A DNA stretch of 64,000 nucleotides from contig JACGCN010000010.1 in assembly GCA_014905825.1 (NCBI GenBank), positions 806,001-870,000 of the forward strand, written 5' to 3'. Each line of letters begins with the position of its first letter. The stretch's first letter is position 1. Below are positions 42,899 through 54,663 of the stretch, in pieces. The DNA comes from Lyophyllum atratum. Its lineage: Eukaryota > Basidiomycota > Agaricomycetes > Agaricales > Lyophyllaceae. The notes under the pieces are model-generated. The model was not told the DNA's origin and did no database searches. It saw only the letters and a list, made by a program, of their open reading frames with translations. Position numbers and translations under genes: made by a program.

Positions 42899-42989
42899 GT
42901 TTTAACAGAGCAGTGCGCCCGACGAAACAAAGTCTGAGTGAGCGCATGCCTCGCGTTTGCCGAGACGACCATGGGCGTTGATAAGCCTG

Positions 42990-43925
42990 TAGCCTCTCAT
43001 CGATTTTAAGGCTCTCATGATCTGTGTGCACTTTCCCCGTGCTTCCTGCTTCTTCAGAAGTCTGCCTCGCTATTCCAGCACTGCACAACTACCCCCCTTC
43101 CCCCTTCTACCCCGACATCTCCTCTGCGTCATGGCTGTCGAATCCTCGACGTCTCTCCATCGAAGCTCCGGGTAACTCCGACCTTAGGGACAACTTGCAT
43201 GGCAGGCCCACCTTGCATCGAGTAGCGAGTACTGAATACGAAGGGATGGAAGTGGTTCGATCGACCCAGTATGTCTATTTTACCAAGAGTGGCAAGCGTG
43301 CTGCCCAGGCAACTGAATAGACTTGCCTCACGACTTTCGACTGCTCCGTGAACACCGCCCCGGTTTCAAGTTCGGTGGCGCTGACCATACTTACTATCAT
43401 CGTCGTCCGGTCTTTGTCAAGTCACCTCTCCGGCCGCTTTTCCAGTCGGCGTCGGCACCTTCACCTCAGTGGGGATACGGATACAGACGTCGCCTTAGGT
43501 GTCCTTTTGCGCATGTGCTATTTTCAGCTCTACTCCCTCGCCTTGATATTGCGGTTTCATCGGGCACAGCTCGCTTGTTTGCTCCCGATCGTGTTAACAA
43601 ATCTTAGCACGCGTCGCAATGTGCGTCTGACATGAGACTCTGACGTCTTTCCCTTGCTTCTCCACATGTCCGAGTCATAATCAATCTTCATACCAGGCAA
43701 ACTTGGAGTGTGAAGTCCAGGTTTTTCCCAATGCGGCGAACGAATTTGGGGTGGTACACTACGGCATGCAGATTTATGCAACCACGCCCACAAAGAAGAT
43801 ACATAAATGGGACAGGATTTGACGGTATTGATGAATTCTTACATCCGGACGACCCGTCGAACATGAGGACGGGCGATGAAATCGGTGTTACAGCCAACCG
43901 AACGGAGGGGCCGACAGCAGTCTAG
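42990..43925 (+). other. coding-like fragments, no gene model
   Basis: Several plus-strand frames look protein-like: DFRLLREHRPGFKFGGADH in one, and LECEVQVFPNAANEFGVVHYG after an AG acceptor near 43696. I could not join them with consistent splice sites. They may be exons of one unrecognised gene or a decayed one. Confidence 0.3.
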
Positions 43926-46305
43926 TAAAAAGGAGCGGTAAATGAGCACCGTTCCTGTTTGCTTAATCCGCTCCGTGGCCTTGTTCTGGATCTAGCAAGT
44001 TTGACTTGATATATGGTTCGGTCACTGAGCTTGTCGTGGGGATCGATTACTGGTCTAACGTCACACGTTCGCCGTTCCGCAGAGTCATATCTTCGAGTCG
44101 GGATCGAAATGCACAGCTCGAAATGGCTCAACATATAGTACCCTCGTTCCACACATCACGTTGACTGTGAAAGAGAGAGAATAAAGAAGTCGCTTAGTCG
44201 AAATCGAACAATTGGGTTGGCTAGATGTGACGATGGGGAGCCAATCTAGCGGCGAGTACTTTTCTAACTGGGTGAAACAACTCGACCGAGTCGCCGACAT
44301 CTGACTAAAGCAAGGCATGGAAGATCCACCGAACACGCGTCTCGGTTCCGCTCGACTGTGTTGTTTACGCGTATGCAGGAGGTAAGTTCGAGCTTCCTTA
44401 AAGAGTAGAGTCGTGATGACAAAAAAAGGAATAGATCATACTCAAGATCTTGAACTCAAAACCACTCCTCGCCCAGGGAGAACCGTAGCGAATCGCAGTG
44501 CCGGATGACATATGGGCGAGAAGTGACCTTCTCCGAGCTACAATACATCGTATCACGCCTGCCGAAGTAACCCAGTTGTGCGACCCTTCCACGCAGCACG
44601 TATGTACACGGGGCAGCGTGGCTCTGATCGAGGGGAAGGGAAGCGCAAGGAAAACGGGTGTGGCTTACGAGTTTTTGATCCTTCACTGCATGGGACGGAC
44701 CCAAAAATAAATTGAGTGAGCATACCCAGATACTGCAATCCTTGGAAGCAGGTGTATTCCCGGTGACACTGGGAAACAAGATTCATTTGTACGCGAAGCA
44801 CACGTCGGTGCTAGTGCCTCGCCGGAGGCGGGGGAGTTCAGCAGAGCATCATTGAAGCAATGATGTTGTTTCCAAAGCATAGCCCGGGCATTGAGGTTTC
44901 GGTCGACATGTAGACCCCAATCACGAAAAAGATATGAGCAAATGAATCTGGAGTTTGCGAGGCTAAAAAAAATAATGCAGTGTTGTCATGTCATGAAAGA
45001 CCTGGAGCGCATGTTCTGGCATAAATTGTGGGTGGCTGAACGCAGATGAACATACGTACCCATGAGTTTCCCTAACCAAACGTGCGCACTTCGAGGGCGA
45101 CGGAAACTCGAAATAAACTCGGTGGCTTCAAGCTTGTATATCCTCCCATTTGTCAGTTCATAAATTATGAAGAATCATGTCATTCCAAATGAGCAACTAA
45201 GAACCAAGATGTATTAAATCCATGATTATTGGACGGGCGATGATTTTCGAAGATTGGCATGCAACTCGAACCTTCGTCCCTCCGAGTCAGGGGTGTGTGC
45301 ATCTTGCATAGGTAAGGATGGCGATAGTCCTTCTGAGAAAGGAACTCAGTGTATGCATCGGCGAGCACTGCCTGCGTACGGCCGAATGAGTATTTAGGTA
45401 CTTGTCAGTTGTTCGGAATCTACGGTGGTGGCGTTTGCCAATCTATCTGATCTTGATCGCTAAATTGATGTAACCCATCCCGGGCCTCCGAGTTCGGCTC
45501 CTGGCTCGGCATCATGTATAGCTTCTTATCAACGATGCCGAGTCTCAGTGCCTCACCACGCACACGAGGCCACACTACTTCAATTGACTATGCCATTCAA
45601 TGGCATTTGTCAGGGAAAATCTATTTTGTGGGTGTTATACTGCCAGTAGAAATCTGACTTTTCCTGACTGAAATCTCTTTGATTGGCCTCCTCCTGTCCA
45701 CCACAGCTATGCAACTATATTTCTTTTTCGAAGACGATATACTATCGGCGTATGTACGTTTACTGGTTTGAAATACGTGTGCCAGACCGGCGTCGTTACC
45801 ACGTGGCATTTACATCCCTGGACCATCCACGCCGTTCCAAATTGTGGTCCATTCAATCTGCCCAGCGTCGTGCTTCGCGGAATATGAATGTCAGCTGGAA
45901 GGTCGCATCCTTGCCGCGAATGTGACAGACAAGGCCGCTTCCCTACTTCGGTCTTAAATAACGTGGATGTGGCGGGGTTATACCCTTTAAGACAGTGGGA
46001 TACAACAAGTTGAACTGGAGCCGGTTGGTGCTCCGACCGCTGGAGCTTGGTTGGCCCTCGTTAGCTGCGTGCATGATTCCCTCGTTATCATACCTTCAGT
46101 CTTCGCCAGCCATCTCATTGCCACCTGTCCCCCAGCTTTTGTTCGCCTCCATGATTCGGCCGCTTTGACCACCGACCAAGATGTTGGCCAGTGGCCCCTT
46201 CCCGCCACTCAGCTTTGACTCTACAGCTTTGGCACTAGACAGTATATATGAGCAAAACGATGTCCGAGATATCTACGATACGACGATACCGGTTCTCTTC
46301 AAAAA
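43926..46305. other. gene-poor stretch
   Basis: No gene was recognised in 2.4 kb. Short ATG frames (for example 45683-45925 plus) have no recognisable domain and no splice partners. Confidence 0.35.
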
Positions 46306-47054
46306 ATGGCGAGACGTAGCTACTCTACCCCCAATTCTCATCCTCTTCAGGATCTTCAGGTCGCGGAATGGCCCAGTTTGCAAGTTCTCTTAGCACCTCG
46401 CACCGAAGGCTGGCGTAACAGGTGCATATTTATCTTCCACATATATTTTCTTGAGTCCTGATCGTATTTTCGTTTAGTCTCCATTATGATATGCACGGCT
46501 ATGTGGAAGTCGATGCAGTCACTCTACTGGGGACCCTTCCAGGGTATTCGCAGCCGATAAAATTATCCTTGCACTCTGTCGAGCTTGATTTCCGCTTCTG
46601 GCAAAAATGTCGAATGGAACCAGCCTCCAATAAAGGATCTGAACACCACGACATCGGGGGTTCAGGATCACCCCGATTATATTGTTCAGAAACGATGGTC
46701 CAGTTCTTCGCACCACACTCCACCACCCCCCAGAGCAGGTCAGAAGTGGTCAAGCTTCGGTACCCTTTCAAAGCGACAGTCCCGTGTACGATGTTCCACA
46801 TGACCTCTTATGAGGCGGATCGGTTCTTCGAATGTACAGCGCGGGCGTGGTATACGCCAAACATCATGTCACCTGGCGGGACTCAGCCTGGGGCCACGGC
46901 ACCTATGTCTATTGCATGCCCCCCTTCGAGAACGTCGCGAGCGTATATGCCGCCTAAAGCGCGCTCACATACGCTTCGCTCCTATGAGTACCCGGAGCCT
47001 CCAGCGAAACCTCCACCGCGTACGCCCTTTGGCCATTGCCGTGTTCTACGGTGA
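46306..47054 (+). CDS. hypothetical protein, two exons
   Basis: Exons 46306-46421 and 46478-47054 join in frame across a 56-bp GT-AG intron and give 230 residues (MARRSYSTPNSHPLQDLQ...). The first 140 residues look globular (HYDMHGYVEVDAVTLLGTLPG, FRFWQKC), and the C-terminal third is rich in Pro, Ser and Arg. A competing frame near 46850-46955 (HGTYVYCMPPFENVASVYAA) is also protein-like, so another intron may exist and the C-terminus is uncertain. No family recognised. Confidence 0.45.
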
Positions 47055-47186
47055 AAACTCGTCCAGATAGTTCAAAGGCGCATGGGCGCCATGGCCTGTA
47101 ATTGTGTCAGCAGAATTATTTTTTGGGTCGCTTCTGTCGTAATAGATATGCAAATAATGTATCCAGTATGCCTCGTACAATGTCGT

Positions 47187-49032
47187 TCATTCAGCAATGC
47201 CGGATGAGGAAGTGGCTCCAGGTTTCGTCCCTTCACCCATAGTGCTTTGCGATGCCCTCTCCTTCCGCTGTCGTCGCCACGCTGATAGCTCTCTGAGAGC
47301 AGCCACGAAAAGCGGGATGACCGCACTAGCAAACATCGGCGTATAGACGGCATACTTGTGCTCTGCCGGGAAGTAAAGCAGTGCTAGCATCCCTGGGTTG
47401 AAAAACGCTCGTGAAGACAACGTAAACGCATGGGCGGAAAGACGGAAAGTCTTAGTCAACGATGCCTTGGACACCTCGAACATCTGGAAAGTTGGTTAGT
47501 GATTTCCATATTACGTGAGGTAGCTGTAATTCGAACCTCTTCGAGAGCAGCCAGCGCTCCTTGAATGTCACCTCTTACGTCCTGCCCCACTGGCATGTTT
47601 TCAATCTGATTTACAAGGTTGACAATACTTCGGAGAGTGTCCTTAGATCCTTGAGCGTTGTTTAAGGCGCGATACCGCAGGAGGGCGTCAAGTTGCCAGT
47701 CTGTAAGCAGATGATGATTGTTTGCCACGTTCTTGACGCCGGAGGGTAGGTTCGGCACGCCAAGCAGGGAGAGGAGGTGATTCGAGAATGTGGAGAATAT
47801 GTGATCAAGGGTAGGTGGTGACAACACTTCTGATTGGGTCAACGACTCTGGCGGGTTGAGGATGACGATACCGCCCCACTGTGGCAAGAGGAATGAATTT
47901 GAGGTAGATATATCGCCTATCAATGAATCAATCGGTGTTGATCAATACTTTGCAAGGTGAAATCCTACCTTGACTGTCCAGGATATGTAGAGGCCGCCGA
48001 GCGGCTGAGGGGACAAAGATGACAAAATGCAGCACAGGGTCATTCGAAGCACTCGAAGCTTAAAGAGTTGTTTAACAAAAATTAGCGGAAGATATGGCGT
48101 TGAACTCACACAATGTCCACTCCGCCGAATTGACAAAGACGGTGAGGTCCTCTGGACTGATTCCAAAACCATCGTCAACTGGGCGGGGATTGAACGCTAA
48201 CGGTGCATGAAACTGTACTTGGCTCTCGATGGTGAAGTTGTGCAACGTTTCGAGCTGCGATAGGATTGGTGATATGTGGCCTATCCATTTCGTTAGTCTG
48301 CATCTCATTCCTTCAAGTCTGAACTAACTTGAGATCGCGTTTGAGATCCCCCAATCAGTGTATGGATTCCCAGCGGCCGCGTCCTCGTTTAACAGGGTGA
48401 AGGAGAGACGGTATCGGGGTGAATATTGAGCAGTGCGATGATCCTGCTCTGACGTTGAAGCTAAGGGTGTAATCAGGGCGCTAAGTGTATCTGCGAGTTC
48501 AGACGCTGAATCCTGTACAGTCCTGAATGGTGGTTGCTTCAGGAATTGTATTATTTACTCACGACGCGTTGTATAGGAAACGCCAATTGTCTCCCTCGCA
48601 CTGCAATCTCATCGCCATTCAAAATAGTGTAGGAACCATCCACACTGTTCACATCTTCCGAGGCTCATTCAGGTGGGGCATCTTGCATAAGACGAAAGCT
48701 GACGCACTCTGTTTGTTGTAAATTTGAAAATCCAGCCCCTCCCACCGCTGAGGTGTCTTCCGAACAACTGCATCGACAGCAATTTGTAGCTGCAAGGCTA
48801 ATGCATCCGCGTCACATTCTAGTCCCACCCTGACAGGAATACGTAGGTCATGCCGAGCTTGCTCAGTGACACGAGACGAAGGTAAGGAAAGTCGTTCAAT
48901 GCTTGTCGTATGCCACCACAGCGGCAAAGCCAATATGATTACAAGCCAATATGCAGATATTATAGACCGTCGAACATAGTCTGCCTGGAAGTATAGTTTT
49001 GAAGGATCGCTAGCAAGAGACTCGGAGGCCAT
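47187..49032 (-). CDS. GPI17: GPI transamidase subunit PIG-S
   Basis: Exons 48708-49032, 48563-48654, 48329-48512, 48110-48280, 47969-48058, 47537-47916 and 47187-47483 give 512 residues. It has one N-terminal membrane helix (ISAYWLVIILALPLWW), a large lumenal region with family motifs (WTLSSSASNDPVLHFVIFVPS, QWGGIVILNPP), and a second helix near the end (FASAVIPLFVAALREL). This topology is that of PIG-S/Gpi17, part of the ER complex that attaches GPI anchors to proteins. The first intron acceptor is ambiguous: an AG at 48655-48656 gives a 53-bp intron and is preferred over an earlier AG that would leave 44 bp. Divergent with the SANT gene. Confidence 0.92.
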
Positions 49033-49292
49033 GGCGGTGACGCTAACTGCCGTTTGTTAGGGTATTGTCGTGCGAATTTCTTGCGGAATCAACATGCGCA
49101 AATTTCGGTGTGGCTGCTCTGTCTCCGTAACGCTCATCCCCCCTTCCTCGACGCTGGTGTGCGCGCCGCTACTTTCTCAACTATCATCGAAGGGATCCTC
49201 AGCTATAGCCGACTCCTCTGGCGGAACACACTTTCTTTTTGTCATTTCAGAGTTAGCTTCTTGGCTGGTCACTTGAACCACGGTCACTTAAC
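49033..49292. promoter_or_regulatory. 260-bp divergent promoter between PIG-S and the SANT gene
   Basis: Start codons face away from each other at 49032 and 49293. No core element stands out. The region must hold both promoters. Confidence 0.5.
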
Positions 49293-52200
49293 ATGTCATC
49301 TGGTGCCTACGACGGGTCGCATGCCTCTTCATTATATCCGCACGGTGACTCGTGGCGTCCATCTGGGTCAACCGCTGCAAATTATGACGTTAGTCTTGCC
49401 CTTTACTTCTCCTTGTTAACCAACCCAATATTTTCCAGAGGTCGAATTTTTACCCTGCTCGCCGGCGCTCGCCATCGCCTTCTCGACGATATGCTTCGTA
49501 CGAAGGCTATTATCCATCCGAGAACAACTATAGGCCAAACTCATATCGACCCGATGAAGACGAAGCGTATTACAGTCGTTCCCCCAGTCCAGATCATTTC
49601 TCTCGAATCTACGGTCCTGCACCAGCACCTGATACATGGGAAAGGCCTACCGCATGGGCTGGCGTTCCCGCGAATTGGGATGACACTGTAGTTGGTCCAG
49701 TTTCGCCCACATCATCCACCTCAAAGGCTCGGAGAGACGGCATGCATGCAACGAGGTTATTCGAGCCTTCCAACGCGTGGAAGCAAAATCATGTCGATCG
49801 GCCTTCTCGGACGGATCCGTGAGTTGACACGCGATTTATACCAGTGTACATTCTCATGTCTGTCCAGAACGCGGCCGCAGTCATCCGACAGGTATATAGG
49901 GGAGCCGCTTGCACCCCAAACTCCTAACCCGTATGCCACACCCAGCGCCTTTGGAACCCCGAACTCCTATGGCCCGCCTAATGCCTATCCCATGGGTGAC
50001 CGATATCGTACAATGCAGTCCCACCGCGAGCCTCACGGATTTGTTTCTCGGGTTTCTGATTCATATAGGCCAGGATGGTCACCAAGTTGGTCACCGAACA
50101 GTCCTGAAGGAGGACCTGGAAGAGCCCCTCGTAAGACTTCTGGTCGATTTAACGCTCCCAGTCAACAGATCTCAGGCACAGGGTCTAAAATCAGCTCTAG
50201 CTCTCCACGTCGATCTCCTTCCTATCAGCAGGGACGCACAGAAAACCGCTCTCGCAGTCGCAGTCGTCCTTCTTCGAGTCGCGGCCGTCGTTCCTATAGC
50301 CGGTCTTCGAGTCGTTCTATGAACCGTGATCGCCGATCTTCCAGTCGTAGTCGTCGGTCTAGGAGCCGCCGCCGCCGTTCTATCAGTCGTGGACGCCGTT
50401 CTCTAAGTCGTGGGCGCCGCTCAGTGAACCTTGGGAATTCGTCTGCTAGTCCCGGGAAACGCGCACCTCCTGTTAAATACAGCTGGGACCGTCCATCTAA
50501 TGTCTCTGTTTCATCCATTACGAAGACTGGTGCAGCTGTTCCACCGCTTCAGAAGGGTACTTGGACAAGATCAGCTTCTCGGTCATCTATTGCTTCCACT
50601 CGGGCTTCTGAGAAAGCTCCTTCTCCTTCTCCCCCCCAAACACAAAGTGTCTTGCCGAATGAGTCATCGACAACAACAGCAATCACTTCTCTAGACAGTA
50701 AGCGCGACAATGGGCAAGAAGACAATTCCACCCATATTGTCACGGCTTCAACTCCTGAAGTAGTCATGTCTGATGTTAAAGATGTCTCGCAAGATAGTAC
50801 CGTGAAAGTCGTGCGCTTGCAAGCACCTCCTTCTCCTCATACTTCCCCTACCGATGCTGTACGTCCAAAGGTGCCTCCAATATCTGCACCTGACACCACC
50901 ACAGCGGCAGTTCCCCTGCCGTCCCCTCTGCTGCCCAAAAGTATGTGATGACGTAACAGTGATCATATGTATGCTCACATCCCCTTCTAGGTCCTCCGGT
51001 ATCGATACAATCTCAGGCAACGCGAAACGGCATTGCGAAATCAACAGTCCCGGACAGTAGTGCAGGGCCTGATAGGTCGAAACTTGAACATAGGGCTGAA
51101 AACGCCGTCGAAGTCACCCAGAAAGCCCCATCCCTTCCACCACGCCCGGAAGATGCTTTAGCTTTACCAAGCTCACGCGCCGCACAACCCCCATCGGCTC
51201 CTACCAAGAGCATCGCAGATGCATTAGATAGTCATCCAGCTGTCAAGGAGCATCGTGACCCTCTTTCGATAGAAGTGAAAGTGGTCCCCGAACTTCGCTC
51301 ATCAGAAGTGATTGCCGCGTCGCTGCCCACCCCCGTGCCCACCCCGCAACCTCGAGCACTTCCACACAGGTCGCCCTCGCCCCCTCTCCCAGGAAGCATC
51401 CCGACAGAGGCCAAATCTACTCGGGAAGCATTACGCGTCGTTGTAATGACGAGGTTACTCTGCGATCGTCAAACGCGAGAAGAACGCGTATATCCAGTCC
51501 TCTTGTCCAATTTGTCGCTTGCGGCTCAAGTTCACCAAGACCGGCCTTCGTCCACTCCACAACAAATTATCAAGGAAGTGGTCGAAGGTCCGCGCGGTGT
51601 GAAGATGATGGAGAACTTTACTCACATGAAGGGTTCCCTTGTCGAGCGGTTCAAGGAGCGTCAGAACCTCTTAACAGAAAAGGTTCAACATCTCAAAGAG
51701 GAATACCTTTCGCTTCACGAACGGTGGGTTGCTCATTGCGCAGCACTCGACGCACAATCAAAAGTTACTGTTCCCGAGACCGAGGCGGTGCAGCCCTCCG
51801 GCCGGACAACACGTCGATCGACGGCGAACCTTGGCGACGCTGTTCGCTCAGACCTGGAGATGGAACAGATCATCGCCAGCCTCGGAAACGACGACGCGAC
51901 CGATCCCAACCACCTTTCCCTACGCAATCTCGCCACCATACCCGACATGATCTCCGTCACCAACGGGAGAGTCGACTACGTCTTCGACGACACCAATCAC
52001 ATCGTCTACAACCCCAACGAATACTACGGCCCTTATACCGGTATCCACGACTGGACGGAGCAGGAGAAAGAGATTTTCTTGGACAAGTTCGCTGCGCATC
52101 CCAAGCAGTTCGGCATGATCGCGGAGCTCCTCCCGAACAAGACTGCCGCACAATGCGTAGATTACTACTATCTGCACAAGAAAAAGCACATCGACTTCCG

Positions 52201-53660
52201 CAAGGTGATTTCGCAGTACGCTCCCAACAAGCGCAAGCGACGAGGGACTGGGAAGAAGAAGGGCAATGGGCTGCTCGCTGACATCCGACAACACGATGCT
52301 GAGGTGCAAGGGGAACTTGGGTCGTCTAAAGCCGGTCCTGGGCGCCCCACTAGAGGGAGGAAAGCGATGGCTCCGCCTGATCCTAAGGAACCCCGGAAGA
52401 GTGTTACTTCGCGCCGCCGAAATCAGCTGGACTTGACTCCATCCGCGGGGTCAGCTACCCCGACGCCTGAACCGGAAACGCGGAGGCGTGGTCGTCGTAG
52501 TACCGCAGGTACTGCAGCTCCGTCCAGCCGTACTGTGTCAGTAAGTCTGGATGATGGAGAAGATGAGGCTCCTGTCAGTGACTTTTTTGGGTTGTTGATC
52601 GTTTATCGTCCCAGTCTAACCATAACATTGTAGGAAGAGCCTGAGCGACCCGCTAAGCGGGCGAAACGGACGCGCAAAACAGTGAAGTCGGCGGCTATTG
52701 TCACTGAAGAGCTATCTACACCGGAGCCTAAGTTCCCTGACCAGATTGAGGCAGTCAGCCGACGTAAATCGGGATCGAGCTCTGCTCAGTGGTCTGAAGA
52801 GGACAAGAGTATGTCCCATTTTCTACATTCCATCCCGTATTGCTCATTCTCCTCTAGGCCTTTTTCTAACTCTTCTTGGGCAGCACGGTAACGATTTCAA
52901 GCGTATCGCAGCCTCGATGCCCAACAAGGTAATGGTCCAGCAAGTCTCTTCACTTTCTAGGTTGCTGAATATGTTACGTAGACGACCATCCAAGTCAGCA
53001 ATTACTACAGAGCCAATCTTGGCGAGCTAGACCTTGAAAAAGTTGTTGCTAGGGCTCCCAGACGTTCACCAACGCCTGATGGCCAGGACGACAGAACCAA
53101 AGGAATCAATCTGCCTCTTTCAGGAATTACCATCACTGCCACCGGAATGACGAGCCCCGACCCGATGGCGTCGCTCGCCCCAGATCCGCCTCAGATGACC
53201 ATGAACGGAGCTCCCTCTGCGATGTACCAAGAAGCGCTTGATTCGAAACAACATCCAACCTGGTCCTCAACACTGTCAGTGAGGAACTCTAATTGACCCC
53301 GTCGACTCCGGCCCAAGCTCACGTACACTTTCTCCCAGGCCAGTCCATGGTTACCCGTATCATGTCCCTAATGGCAGACCACCTATCTCCTACCCTTCTC
53401 ATCCCATGCCCCAGGGATACGCACAACCGCCCGTGCCTTACACCTACCCTCCTTATTCAGGCGCTCACTATCCCCAATATGATGCCTCCATCACCCAGCA
53501 TCCACTCGCAAGGATGCCACATCCTTATTCCGTGGGGGACCCACTATCTATTGCAGGCCACCTAATGCCCCCGAATGCGCCACCAATGCGGACACGGGAG
53601 AATCCATATCCCGCCATACCAGGACACCCGCCGTATCATTATTCGCTCGAATCCTCTTAA
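49293..53660 (+). CDS. SNT1: SANT-domain corepressor, Snt1/NCoR-like
   Basis: Exons 49293-49388, 49439-49818, 49868-50940, 50991-52573, 52634-52808, 52858-52928, 52982-53274 and 53339-53660 give 1,330 residues. The N-terminal third is disordered with an Arg/Ser-rich stretch (RSRSRSRPSSSRGRRS type). A predicted coiled segment (ERFKERQNLLTEKVQHLKEEYLSLHERW) precedes the first SANT domain (DWTEQEKEIFLDKFAAHPKQFGMIAELLPNKTAAQCVDYYYLHKK), as in NCoR and yeast Snt1. A second SANT follows (QWSEEDKSLFLTLLGQHGNDFKRIAASMPNKTTIQVSNYY), split by two introns. The C-terminus is Pro/Tyr-rich. Snt1 scaffolds the Set3/Hos2 deacetylase complex. The last donor (GTCAGT) was chosen to keep frame. Confidence 0.88.
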
Positions 53661-53881
53661 TGGATGCTCACTCTCGTTATTTCATTTTTTTCCCCTCGTC
53701 ATCGCCCACACACATCGATGTTTAGACCAGCAGCATATTTACGAATATTATGCCGATCCATAATGACCCCTTGTTGACTGTATACACACTGTATTATTAG
53801 TACGAGTCACCTTAATCTTCATCGGGCTCGAGTCGAGGCGACGAAGCAGAGCAAAGGGGGTATAATCAGGATTGTAATAGG

Positions 53882-54478
53882 TCATCGTCGGCCTTCCACC
53901 ATGATGATGTGGTACCCAAAGTTGGTCTTGACAAGACCAGAAACAATGGGCTTGTCGATCGACGACGGTGTAAGAGCAAATGCGGCATCTTGGAATGTAC
54001 CCACCATGCTCCCTCTCACCATCCAACCAAGGCTCCCTCCAGCTACACGCAAGTATACCGGCGATGAACGTTGACACTGGCGGCACGAGAAGGACGGCGA
54101 ACTCACCTTTCGCCTTGTCTTCAGAGTACTCCTGCGCGACTTTGTTGAATGACTGGCCCTCCTGCTCAGGTGTCAGTTGCAGTGCGCTTTGGGGTATGGT
54201 GGCCCACCCGAACCTGTATTTTCTGGAGAGCTTCCGTGGCCTTTGAGTGTTTTTCGCAGAGAATATGGCGGACATTGACTGCCGTCGCAGCCTTCAGACC
54301 GCCTTTCCCCTTTCCATCACGAGAAGTTAGGCTCAGATATATATTTCAGCAATACGATTGGCACCTTCGCCTGTTTATCGGTACTTCCGCTCGCATCTTC
54401 TGCGCCTTTGGCTTTCTTATCTCCTCCCTTCTTGTTATCTGCAGTCTTTTTGTCTGCACCAGCTGCTTTCTTCGCCAT
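53882..54478 (-). CDS. parvulin-type peptidyl-prolyl isomerase (Par14-like)
   Basis: Exons 54365-54478, 54214-54309, 54107-54161 and 53882-54042 give 141 residues, near human Par14 (131). The Lys-rich N-terminus ([16 protein letters not shown]) is the basic extension of Par14, linked to DNA and pre-ribosome binding. The parvulin core follows: [41 protein letters not shown], and the end [16 protein letters not shown] with the conserved FGYH. There is no WW domain, so it is not Pin1/Ess1. It catalyses cis-trans turning at Xaa-Pro bonds. Confidence 0.95.
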
Positions 54479-54663
54479 GAGTGGGGCTAGCCGTCAGAAG
54501 GAGCAGTTGGGTTTAGCGGGGAACGTGGTTCTGACCAATAGCGCATGGCGGATTGATCATGATCGGAGCATCACGTGCAGATGCAACAACGGACGAAACT
54601 TTGTAAAGTTTTTGGCAGCAGACTCGGACCCATATATCCTCTAGTACTGCTGACTCCTGCACC
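54479..54663. promoter_or_regulatory. 185-bp divergent promoter, parvulin / ABCE1
   Basis: Contains a CCAAT box (54535-54539) and a CACGTG E-box (54572-54577), both plausible binding sites for the HAP complex and a bHLH factor respectively. That they act on both genes is inferred from position. Confidence 0.55.

Noticed and set aside
45230..45310. tRNA-like T-arm (cgaaccttcg...)
   Set aside because: No acceptor pairing or D arm could be drawn around it.
51920..52309. 129-codon minus-strand ORF
   Set aside because: Antisense of the first SANT domain.
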